Source of the DNA: Aquimonas sp. | Lineage (GTDB): Bacteria > Pseudomonadota > Gammaproteobacteria > Xanthomonadales > Xanthomonadaceae | DNA: 64,000 nt | Assembly: GCA_022241605.1 (NCBI GenBank) | Contig: JAKOMQ010000015.1 | Coordinates: 36,846-100,845, forward strand | Direction: 5' to 3' | Part shown: piece by piece, positions 29,301 through 36,249 of the stretch | Layout: each line of letters begins with the position of its first letter | How positions within the stretch are numbered: position 1 is the stretch's first letter | The notes under the pieces: model-generated | What the model saw: only the letters and a program-made list of their open reading frames with translations | Told to the model about the DNA's origin: nothing | Databases searched by the model: none | Made by a program: the position numbers and the translations under genes

Positions 29301-32199
29301 GATGGTGCAGGCGCATGCCTACTGGCGACTGAAGGGCCTGCAGGTGGATCTGGTGATCTGGAACGAGGACCAGGCCGGGTATCGCCAACAGTTGCAGGAC
29401 CAGATCCTGGCCCTGGTCTCGGCTGGACCGGAGGGCAACGTGCTCGACAAGCCGGGCGGCATCTTCGTGCGCCCGATCCAGCAGATCTCGCAGGAGGAGC
29501 GGATCCTGCTGCAGGCGGTGGCGCGGGTAGTGGTGGGAGACCGCCACGGCACCCTCGCGGCACAGATGGACAGGCGGCCGCCAGCCGTGCGCCTGCCGCC
29601 CCCGCTGCTGGCCGATCCGGCCGCCGCTGAACGCACACAAGGCGGCCCGGACACGCTTGCGCAGCCGCCGGAACAATCGCCCTGGGCTCAGCCCGCGCAA
29701 GGCGGGCCTGGCACAAGCGGCACGGCGGAAGCCCGGCAGTTCGAAAACACGTTCGGTGGCTTCAGTGCCGACGGCAGTGAGTATGTGATCGATCTGCGCG
29801 AGGGCCACCCCACGCCAGCACCCTGGTGCAACGTGCTCGCCAATGCTCGCTTCGGCAGCGTGGTCAGCGAGAGCGCGCCCGGCTACACATGGTTCGAGAA
29901 CGCCCACGCCTTCCGCTTGACGCCCTGGCATAACGATCCGGTGGCCGACAGCGGCGGCGAGGCCTATTACCTGCGCGACGAAGTCAGCGGCGAGGCCTGG
30001 TCGCCGATGCCGCTGCCGCTGCGTGGGCGCGGCGACTATCGCACCCGCCATGGCTTCGGCTACAGCGTGTACACGCACGAGCAGGACGGCATCGCCAGCG
30101 AGCTCTGGGTGTTCGTGGCCCGCGAGGAACCCATCAAGTTCGCGCTGCTCAAAGTGCACAACCGCTCGCAGCGCCCGCGCCGGCTGTCGGCCATCGGCTA
30201 TGTGGAGTGGGTGCTTGGCGATCTGCGCCTGCGCACGCAGATGCACCTGGCCTGCGATCTCGATCCCTTGAGTGGCGCGCTGCGCGCACACAATCCCTAC
30301 AGCGAGGAGTTCAGCGGCCGCGTGGCCTTCTTCGATGCCGACGCCGACACCCGCTCGGCGTCCGACGCCGGGCCGCGCAGCTTCACCGCGGACCGCTGCG
30401 AGTTCCTCGGCCGCAACGGCAGCCTCGGGCAGCCTGCAGCGCTGCGCCGCGAGCGCCTGTCGGGGCGGCTGGGCGTGGGTCTGGATCCCTGTGCAGCGAT
30501 CCAGATTCCGTTCGAGCTTGCGCCCGGTGAGCATTTCGAGACCTGTTTCCGCCTCGGGGTCGGCATCGACGCGCAGGCGGCCAGCAGCTTGGCCCTGGGC
30601 AGCCAAGGCAGCGCTGCCGCCCATGCCGCCCTGCAGGACGTTCGCGATTCATGGCAGCGGACCTTAAGCCAGCTGCAGGTGCACACCCCCGAGCCCGGCC
30701 TCGACCTGCTGGCCAATGGCTGGCTGCTTTACCAGACCCTGGCCAGCCGATGCCTGGGGCGCAGCGGCTTCTACCAGTCGGGCGGGGCCTTCGGATTCCG
30801 CGACCAGCTGCAGGACACCATGGCGAGCCTGCACGCCGAGCCCGCCCTCACCCGCGAACACCTGCTGCGCTGCGCAGCCAAGCAGTTCGTGGAGGGCGAC
30901 GTGCTGCACTGGTGGCATCCGCCGCAGGGCCGCGGCGTGCGCACGCACTGTTCAGATGACTACCTGTGGCTGCCTTTGGCGACCTGTCGCTATCTGGACG
31001 TGACCGCCGACTTCGGCATCCTCGACGAGCCGGCGACGTATCTGGAAGGCCGTTCGCTCAACGCCGACGAGGAGTCCTACTACGACCTGCCGCTCGTCAC
31101 CGGCCTGCAGGAGCCGCTGTATGCGCACTGCGTGCGCGCGCTCAAGCGCGGCATGCGCCTGCAGGGGGCACGCGGCCTGCCGCTGATCGGCAGCGGTGAC
31201 TGGAACGACGGCATGAACCGGGTCGGCATCGAAGGCCGCGGCGAAAGCGTCTGGCTGGGCTTTTTCCTGTTCGACGTGCTCAGCCGATTCGCGAAGGTGG
31301 CGCAGGCGCACGGCGACGACCGCTTCGCCGGGGAGTGCCTGCAGGCGGCAGAGCGGCTCCGGCGCAGCCTCAAGGAACACGCATGGGACGGCGACTGGTT
31401 CCGGCGCGCCTGGTACGACGACGGCACGCCGCTGGGCTCGGCCAGCAGCGACGAATGCCGGATCGATTCGATCTCGCAGAGCTGGTCGGTGCTCTCGGGC
31501 GCAGCCGACGAGGCGCGCGCGCGTCAGGCCATGGAATCGCTGCACGCGCACCTGGTGCGCGCCGACGCCGGCCTGATCCAGCTGCTGCACCCGCCCTTCG
31601 ACCGCACCGAGAAAGACCCCGGCTACATTCGCGGCTACGTGCCCGGCGTGCGCGAGAACGGCGGCCAGTACACCCATGCCGCGGTGTGGGCGGCGATGGC
31701 GTTCGCCAGACTTGGCGACCGCGAACGCGCCTGGCAGCTGGCGCGGATGATCAATCCGATCGGGCACAGCCTGAATGCCGAGGCGGCCGCGCGCTACCGG
31801 GTCGAGCCCTACGTGCTGGCCGCCGATGTCTACGGCGTTGCCCCGCACATCGGCCGCGGTGGCTGGACCTGGTACACGGGTTCGGCCAGCTGGATGTATC
31901 GCCTGCTGGTCGAATCCCTGCTCGGCCTGCAGCGCGAGGGCCCTGCGCTGGTGCTTCGTCCCTGCATTCCCGCCGACTGGCGCGAGTATCGGATCGACTA
32001 CCGCTTCGGCAGCAGTGTTTATCGGATCCTGCTGCGCCAGCGCCATCCGGAATCGCGGGTCGAGGGCGAGCCGGCCTGGCGGAACGACAGCGACGTGGCC
32101 ATCGAAGCGCTGGACGACGGTGGCTTCCGCCTCGCGCTTCGCGACGACGGCCAGGAGCACTGCATCGAACTGCAGCTCGCCGGCGACGGCCGGCCATGA
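23383..32199 (+). CDS. Cyclic beta-1,2-glucan synthase-like protein (GT84/GH94 architecture, NdvB-like), ~2938 aa
   Basis: TLDTDTTLPRDSARKLVGTIAHPLNRARF and RYRWIRGDWQLLAWLLPW (synthase part), SFMAHHQGMGLLAL, GSGDWNDGMNRVG, GWTWYTGSASWMYRLLVESLLGL (GH94 part). ATG 23383 after AAAAGGA. Confidence 0.9.
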   Translation: MPELPTLAKRWARRLGDLLRRPDPQDRCLDTRPHGLRLLAGEQIEQRGQALGRLHRLHPGRRPDRLLGRLRSNEASIDAGCALLLQMVQDELRITPAGEWLLDNHYLIQEQIQTARRHLPPGYSRELPTLSHGPSAQLPRVYDLASDSIRHADGRIDAEAISRFISAYQTVTPLKLGELWAIPIMLRLALIENLRCVCDRVVDAAGDRRLAGLWATRLNTVCGQNPKDIVLVMADLARSAPPLTGAFVAELSRGLHGRSAALAMPIQWIDQWLADAGHSIETLVNADSQQQAIDQVAISNSIGSLRFLSNMDWREFVETLSTVEQTLRQDPAGTYAQMDFATRDSYRHAVERMARQTGLAETDVARIVLDLAQAQANQGPLPGAIEAHVGYYLVDEGQQQSKRSIAAAGDLAGAKRRPLRLRRPRLPLPLYLLPIGLTAAAFTAALLIQLPSGQALGALPWLVAGLGLIAFSDLGIALVNGAATRLVAPQPLPRLDFAKGIPSTARTLVVVPCMLSNARAVAGLIEALEVRFLGNRSANLHFALLTDLLDASSQHLPEDDALLTQAEAGVAGLNARYADARGDTFFLFHRARAWNPREGVWMGFERKRGKLSALNRLLRNVIHEHALAGFERVVGDVRPLLNVRYVITLDTDTTLPRDSARKLVGTIAHPLNRARFDPLRRTVKRGYGILQPSVGSSCSGSGAVTRYTRLFGASAGIDPYTLTTSDVYQDLFGEGSFIGKGIYDVDAFEHALHDRLPDNRILSHDLLEGCYARAGLVSDVWLYETPPSRYAVDAKRRYRWIRGDWQLLAWLLPWVPRAAGGHERNPLSLLARGKLLDNLRRSLVPAALTALLMIGWSVLDAPLVWTLWLLGVPLLPVLLPTLPALVEKPAGMAVRPHIRQVLAAAGRRLAAALVGVACLCFEAWYSLDAAARSLWRTGVSRRHLLQWNPSSEVERSLGARASPELRSMLFAPGFALLGAGLLWQFNPGALCVAAPILGAWLLSPGLMAWLGRPRPHRRAPLAAADLAFLGRLARRTWGFFEAQVRLEDHWLPPDNVQEHPAWVVARRTSPTNIGLSLLANLAARDFGYLQSEGVIERTRNVFDTLDRLQRYRGHFYNWYDTETLLPLQPLYVSTVDSGNLAGHLLTLRQGLLALIDAPILAPASLQGLADTLGVLEDSRTRLPAAERAMELDAAIAAFRVRLQLEQLSPQVRPSAAAEGLAALEALAAAIATAWPTPTDDPAGAAEPLWPQALQQACRHARTELAPLAPIAGSETAAERASVEPARLPTLREMSASAHSPAAAEWARQRIEVLEQLAHRAGQFALLDYDFLYDRGRRLLAIGYSVEERRLDSGHYDLLASEARLCSFVAIAQGRLPQETWFALGRLLTSTEGKPTLLSWSGSMFEYLMPQLVMPSYPDTLLDQTARHAVHAQRLYAKRRGLPWGISESGYNARDARLNYQYRAFGVPGLGLKRGLSQDLVIAPYASMMALMVAPVEACENLQRLTAEGFAGRFGLFEAIDYTPERLPRGHTHAVVRSFMAHHQGMGLLALAHLLHDQPMQKRFCADPEIQATLLLLQERIPNAGFFHPHQAEANDSRAAPPAAETQLRIIRDPNRSQPAVQLLSNGRYHSLLSSAGGGYSRLQDMAVTRWREDGTRDNWGSFCYLRDLESGALWSATYQPSCVEFEHYEAIFSDAKAEYRTRLHGIDTHLEIAISPEDNIELRRLHLRNRSRGPRRIEITTYAEVALSPPLADELHPAFSNLFVQTEVLAAKQALLCTRRARSHEEIPPWMLHLMAVHDADAMAVSYETDRSRFLGRGGSPRQPQALQPGASLSGSAGSVLDPIVAIRCQLLLQPEQSAVIDMVTGVGADRHACTELIDKYRDRTLADRVFDLAWTHSQVVRLQINATQADAQLYERLAGLMVFANPLLRSDPAVLLQNRRGQSGLWRHSISGDLPIVLVQIADVANIELVRQMVQAHAYWRLKGLQVDLVIWNEDQAGYRQQLQDQILALVSAGPEGNVLDKPGGIFVRPIQQISQEERILLQAVARVVVGDRHGTLAAQMDRRPPAVRLPPPLLADPAAAERTQGGPDTLAQPPEQSPWAQPAQGGPGTSGTAEARQFENTFGGFSADGSEYVIDLREGHPTPAPWCNVLANARFGSVVSESAPGYTWFENAHAFRLTPWHNDPVADSGGEAYYLRDEVSGEAWSPMPLPLRGRGDYRTRHGFGYSVYTHEQDGIASELWVFVAREEPIKFALLKVHNRSQRPRRLSAIGYVEWVLGDLRLRTQMHLACDLDPLSGALRAHNPYSEEFSGRVAFFDADADTRSASDAGPRSFTADRCEFLGRNGSLGQPAALRRERLSGRLGVGLDPCAAIQIPFELAPGEHFETCFRLGVGIDAQAASSLALGSQGSAAAHAALQDVRDSWQRTLSQLQVHTPEPGLDLLANGWLLYQTLASRCLGRSGFYQSGGAFGFRDQLQDTMASLHAEPALTREHLLRCAAKQFVEGDVLHWWHPPQGRGVRTHCSDDYLWLPLATCRYLDVTADFGILDEPATYLEGRSLNADEESYYDLPLVTGLQEPLYAHCVRALKRGMRLQGARGLPLIGSGDWNDGMNRVGIEGRGESVWLGFFLFDVLSRFAKVAQAHGDDRFAGECLQAAERLRRSLKEHAWDGDWFRRAWYDDGTPLGSASSDECRIDSISQSWSVLSGAADEARARQAMESLHAHLVRADAGLIQLLHPPFDRTEKDPGYIRGYVPGVRENGGQYTHAAVWAAMAFARLGDRERAWQLARMINPIGHSLNAEAAARYRVEPYVLAADVYGVAPHIGRGGWTWYTGSASWMYRLLVESLLGLQREGPALVLRPCIPADWREYRIDYRFGSSVYRILLRQRHPESRVEGEPAWRNDSDVAIEALDDGGFRLALRDDGQEHCIELQLAGDGRP

Positions 32200-32364
32200 G
32201 GGCAAAGGCCAAGCCCCCACTCGGACAGCGGCCAAACACGGTGAAGGGTGGCCACGCCACCCGGCCACGCTGAAGGCTTCGTCGCTGCGGCCACGCGCCG
32301 CGGCTTGACCCGACGGCTACGCTGCGGCTTCATCCACGGCACGCCTATCTTGTGAATCCCACGC

Positions 32365-33198
32365 ATGACCCTGCTCAGCCTGCTCGCCCTGTTCGTCCTG
32401 CTGGTGCTGCTTCAGCCCTTCGTGCACCGGCTGTGGCTGGCGCGCAAGCGCGAGCAGCTGCGCCATCGGATCGAGGCAGAGCGCGGCAGCCGCCTGATCC
32501 TGCTGGTGCATCGCGAGGAGCGCATGAGCATGCTGGGTGTGCCGCTGCTGCGCTACATCGACATGGACGACGCCGAATCGGTGGTGCGCGCGGTGCACCA
32601 GACACCGCCGGAACAGCCCATCGACCTGGTGCTGCACACCCCCGGAGGCCTGGTGCTGGCCTCGCTGCAGATCGCCCGCGCGCTGGCGCGGCACCCAGGG
32701 CCGGTGCGGGCGCTGGTGCCGCATTACGCGATGTCGGGCGGCACCCTGCTGGCGATCGCGGCCGATGAAATCATCATGAGCCCACATGCGGTGCTGGGCC
32801 CGCTTGACCCCGCCATCGAGGGCGTGCCCGCCGCCTCGATCCTGCGCGCGGTGGCGCAGAAGGATGCCAAGGACGTCGATGACGGCACCCTGATCCTGGC
32901 TGATCAGGCGCAGATGGCGATCCGCCAGCTGCGCGAAAGCCTGGTCGACCTGCTGGTCGAGCGGCTGGGCAAGGAGCGCGCCGAGGAAGTCGCAGTAGCC
33001 CTGACCGAAGGCCGCTGGACACACGACTACCCGATCATGCCGGAACAGATCGCCGAGCTCGGCTTCAAGGTGGACATCGAGATGCCGGAGCGCGTGCTTG
33101 AACTGATGAGCCTCTATCCGCAGCCGCTGCGCGGGCTGGGCGGCGTGGAGTACGCGCGCCGACCGCGGGATGATGAGCCGCCGCAGCAGGAGGCTTGA
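32365..33198 (+). CDS. SDH-family Clp-fold serine proteinase (SppA/ClpP-like, N-terminal TM)
   Basis: IDLVLHTPGGLVLASLQIARAL, VPHYAMSGGTLLAIAADEIIMSPHAVLGPLDP. Confidence 0.88.
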   Translation: MTLLSLLALFVLLVLLQPFVHRLWLARKREQLRHRIEAERGSRLILLVHREERMSMLGVPLLRYIDMDDAESVVRAVHQTPPEQPIDLVLHTPGGLVLASLQIARALARHPGPVRALVPHYAMSGGTLLAIAADEIIMSPHAVLGPLDPAIEGVPAASILRAVAQKDAKDVDDGTLILADQAQMAIRQLRESLVDLLVERLGKERAEEVAVALTEGRWTHDYPIMPEQIAELGFKVDIEMPERVLELMSLYPQPLRGLGGVEYARRPRDDEPPQQEA

Positions 33199-33212
33199 AC
33201 CTCCTGCGGCGG
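33178..33212. terminator. Bidirectional stem-loop between convergent genes
   Basis: CCGCCGCAGcAGGAGG-CTTGAA-CCTCCTGCGGCGG. Confidence 0.5.
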
Positions 33213-33224
33213 ACGGCAGTGGTT

Positions 33225-33680
33225 TCAGTCGTCGCGCTCGCTGTGCAGCACGCGACCATCGTGGGCGCTCACCCGTAGATCGACCTCATAGCCCTCCGGG
33301 CTCATGGCGTCCGCATCCCAGGTGGCGCCCTCGCGATCCAGATCCTTGATGTCGCGATAGCCCTGCGCCTCCAAGGCGCGCGTGATGGCCTCGGCATCCA
33401 GCAGGGCGCGGCCGGTGTGACGATCGAAGATCTCGCCGGTGGCTGGATCGACATGGATCTCACCCCAGCGGCCGGTGTCGCGCCGTACCTCGACCTCCCA
33501 GAGTCCACTATCCAGCTCGATGTCACGGACCTCGGCATAGCCGGCCTGCTGCAGCAGCGCGGCAACTTCGCCGGCCTGCTGCACGGGGGCGGCCACGGCC
33601 GCAAGGCTGAGGCCCAGGCCCGTGAGGGCGGCCAGCGCCAAGGGGTGGAAACGCTTGAGGGGGCGGATGCGCTTGTGCAT
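33225..33680 (-). CDS. Secreted protein with two PepSY-like repeats
   Basis: Signal peptide; DSGLWEVEVRRDTGRWGEIHVDPATGEI and EGYEVDLRVSAHDGRVLHSERDD. Confidence 0.75.
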   Translation of the reverse strand: MHKRIRPLKRFHPLALAALTGLGLSLAAVAAPVQQAGEVAALLQQAGYAEVRDIELDSGLWEVEVRRDTGRWGEIHVDPATGEIFDRHTGRALLDAEAITRALEAQGYRDIKDLDREGATWDADAMSPEGYEVDLRVSAHDGRVLHSERDD

Positions 33681-33814
33681 GGGACTGTCCTTGCGGTGAT
33701 GGGATGGGCGCCGATCTGCGGGACCGGCGTGCTGGGCACTCTGCCGGGCTGCCGGAAACCCCCGATGAAGCGCCGGTTCACGGCGCGTTTAATCGGCTGC
33801 GGCAGCCTTTGCGC

Positions 33815-34129
33815 ATGCGTGCCCGATCTGCCTCGCTCCGCCACCCGGCGTGCTGTGCCCTGCTGCTGGCGCTGCTGACGACGCCTGTGCCTGCAGCCGC
33901 GGTGGAGGACACCCGCAGCCTGCGCGAGGCCGTGCAGCTCGGTCGACTGGCGCCGCTCGAACGCATCCTGGAGGACGCGCTGCGTCGAGTGCCGGGGCGG
34001 GTGGTGAAGGTCGAGCTGGACGCGGAGGACGACGAGTACGAAATCGAAATCCTCGACGCGCTGGGCCGGGTCTGGGAGCTGGAGTACCGTGCCAGCAGCG
34101 GCGAACTCAAGAGCAAGGAACGGGACTGA
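33815..34129 (+). CDS. Secreted PepSY-domain protein
   Basis: Signal peptide plus VVKVELDAEDDEYEIEILDALGRVWELEYRASSGEL; stop overlaps RR start. Confidence 0.75.
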   Translation: MRARSASLRHPACCALLLALLTTPVPAAAVEDTRSLREAVQLGRLAPLERILEDALRRVPGRVVKVELDAEDDEYEIEILDALGRVWELEYRASSGELKSKERD

Positions 34130-34791
34130 TGCGCATCCTGGTGGCCGAGGACGATGCCGAACTTGCGGTCCGCCTGTGCGCCGCTCTGGCCGAGGCGGGC
34201 TTTGCCGCGGAGGCCTGTGCGGACGGGCGCGAGGCCGAGTTCCGCGGCGCTACCGAGGCCTTCAACGCCGCCGTGCTGGACCTGGGCCTGCCTTCGATGG
34301 ACGGGTTGTCCGTGCTCCATCGCTGGCGTGAGCAGGGCATCAAGCTGCCGGTGCTGGTGCTGACCGCGCGCGGCCGCTGGCACGACAAGCTGGCCGGCTT
34401 CAACGCCGGCGCCGACGACTACCTGACCAAGCCCTTCCTGCTCGACGAAGTGGTGCTGCGGGTGCGTGCATTGATCCGCCGCTCCAGCGGCCACGCCAGC
34501 CCGGTGATCGAATGCGGGCCACTGAGCCATGACGTCAACAGCGGCCGCTTCGCGCTCGACGGCGCCAGCCTGGGGCTCACCGCGCAGGAGTCGCGCATCC
34601 TCGGCTACCTGCTGCACAACATCGGCCGCATCGTCAGCCGCGGCGAACTGGGCGAGCACGTCTACGAAGGCGGCCACGATCCGGACTCCAACGTCATCGA
34701 CGTCCTGGTCGGCCGGATCCGCCGCAAGATCGGCCCCGGCCTGCTGCACACCCATCGCGGCCAGGGCTTCAGGCTGGAATCCGAAGCTTGA
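34129..34791 (+). CDS. OmpR-family two-component response regulator
   Basis: MRILVAEDDAELA, VLDLGLPSMDG, VLTARGRWHDKLAGFNAGADDYLTKPF, winged-helix C-terminus. Confidence 0.95.
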   Translation: MRILVAEDDAELAVRLCAALAEAGFAAEACADGREAEFRGATEAFNAAVLDLGLPSMDGLSVLHRWREQGIKLPVLVLTARGRWHDKLAGFNAGADDYLTKPFLLDEVVLRVRALIRRSSGHASPVIECGPLSHDVNSGRFALDGASLGLTAQESRILGYLLHNIGRIVSRGELGEHVYEGGHDPDSNVIDVLVGRIRRKIGPGLLHTHRGQGFRLESEA

Positions 34792-36158
34792 GGCTGCCTC
34801 GCGCCGGCTCGCTGCACGGGCGTCTGCTGTGGGTGGGGCTGCTGGGCGGCCTGCTGGTCAGCCTGGGCGCCGCCTGGCTGCTGGGCGAAGCCTTCCGGAG
34901 CACCGCCGAGCGCGCACAGCTGCGGATCCTGGAGCAGGAGCTGGCCGGCCTTGTCGGTCGCATGGAGGTCGGCGACGCAGCGCAGCTCGAACTGCGCGAT
35001 CGGCCCGGCGACCCTGACTACCAGCGCATCTTCTCCGGCCGCTACTGGCAGATCGGTGACGAGGCCAGCGGCCTGACCTCGCGTTCGCTCTGGGATTTCC
35101 GGGTGCAGTTCGACTCACCGGCGCGCGCACGCGCGCAGCTCGACCGGGTCGACGGCCCGGCCGGCCAGCGCCTGCGGGTGCTGCGCCAGCAGGTGACACA
35201 CCCGCGGCTCGCAGCGCCGGTGACCGTCTGGGTCGCCAGCGACGTAACCCCGCTGCTGGACGACACCCGCGCTTTCCAGCGCTTCACCCTGATCGCCGTC
35301 GGCCTGCTGTTCCTGCTGCTGGCAGTGGTGCTGGCGGTACAGGTGCGGCTGGGCCTGCGGCCGCTGCGCCAGCTCACCGCCCAGCTGGCCGAAGTGCGTC
35401 GCGGCGAACGCGAGCGCTTGGGCGATGCGCGCCTGCCCGCCGAGCTCCGCCCTCTGGCCGACCATCTCGACGAACTGCTGGCCCATCACGAGCGCAGCGT
35501 GCAGCGGGCCCGCCATGCCGCCGCGGACCTTGCACACGCCCTGAAGACCCCGCTGGCGGCGCTGGATGCGGCCGCCCAGCGTCCCGGCCCCGAACTGGCA
35601 GACACCGTGCTGACGCAAAGCGCACGCATGCAGGCGGTGGTCCGTCGCCAGCTGCAGGGCGGGCTCGCCAGCGGTTTCCGCGCGCGAACCGAGCTGTTGC
35701 CGGTCGCCCGCTCGCTGATGGAGCTGATGCGGCGCATCCATGCCGAGCACGCGCTGCAGCTGGACCTGCAGATCCCAGACGAGCTGCGCGTCGGCTGCGG
35801 CGAGGAAGACCTGCAGGAGCTGTTGGGCAATCTGCTGGACAACGCCTGCAAGTGGGCGCGCTCGCGGGTCTGCGTGAGCGCCGGCTTCGAGACGGGCCGC
35901 GTATGGCTGCAGGTCGACGACGACGGCCCCGGCATGGACGCCGAAGGCACACGGAACGCCCGCCAGCGCGGCATCCGGCTGGACGAGCGGGTGCCCGGCA
36001 GCGGCCATGGGCTTGCCATCGTCGAGGACATCCTGGAGTCACTGCAGGGCGTTCTGCTGATGGAGCGCTCGGCACTGGGCGGCCTGCGCGCGCGGATCGA
36101 GTTCGCCACCGATGCGCAGGACCGTCCCGGAACAGCGGAGCCTGCCGCCGCCGGATGA
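34788..36158 (+). CDS. Two-component sensor histidine kinase
   Basis: Two TM, DLAHALKTPLAAL H-box, GNLLDNACKWAR N-box, DDDGPGM, GSGHGLAIVEDI. Confidence 0.93.
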   Translation: MRLPRAGSLHGRLLWVGLLGGLLVSLGAAWLLGEAFRSTAERAQLRILEQELAGLVGRMEVGDAAQLELRDRPGDPDYQRIFSGRYWQIGDEASGLTSRSLWDFRVQFDSPARARAQLDRVDGPAGQRLRVLRQQVTHPRLAAPVTVWVASDVTPLLDDTRAFQRFTLIAVGLLFLLLAVVLAVQVRLGLRPLRQLTAQLAEVRRGERERLGDARLPAELRPLADHLDELLAHHERSVQRARHAAADLAHALKTPLAALDAAAQRPGPELADTVLTQSARMQAVVRRQLQGGLASGFRARTELLPVARSLMELMRRIHAEHALQLDLQIPDELRVGCGEEDLQELLGNLLDNACKWARSRVCVSAGFETGRVWLQVDDDGPGMDAEGTRNARQRGIRLDERVPGSGHGLAIVEDILESLQGVLLMERSALGGLRARIEFATDAQDRPGTAEPAAAG

Positions 36159-36175
36159 TCCGGGCCGGCGCCACC

Positions 36176-36220
36176 TGAGCGCATGTGAGAACCATCCGCC
36201 GACTGCGGCCGCCGCCCAGG
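36176..36220. repeat. Dispersed palindromic repeat, single end (copy C)
   Basis: TGAGCGCATGTGAGAACCATCCGCCGACTGCGGCCGCCGCCCAGG. Confidence 0.6.
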
Positions 36221-36249
36221 CTTGGATCGCCCGAGCCGACCCGAGACGG

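Noticed and set aside
23488-32268. Minus-strand ORFs of 1023, 1345 and 438 aa
   Set aside because: Antisense to the cyclic glucan synthase-like gene, which has recognisable motifs along its full length.
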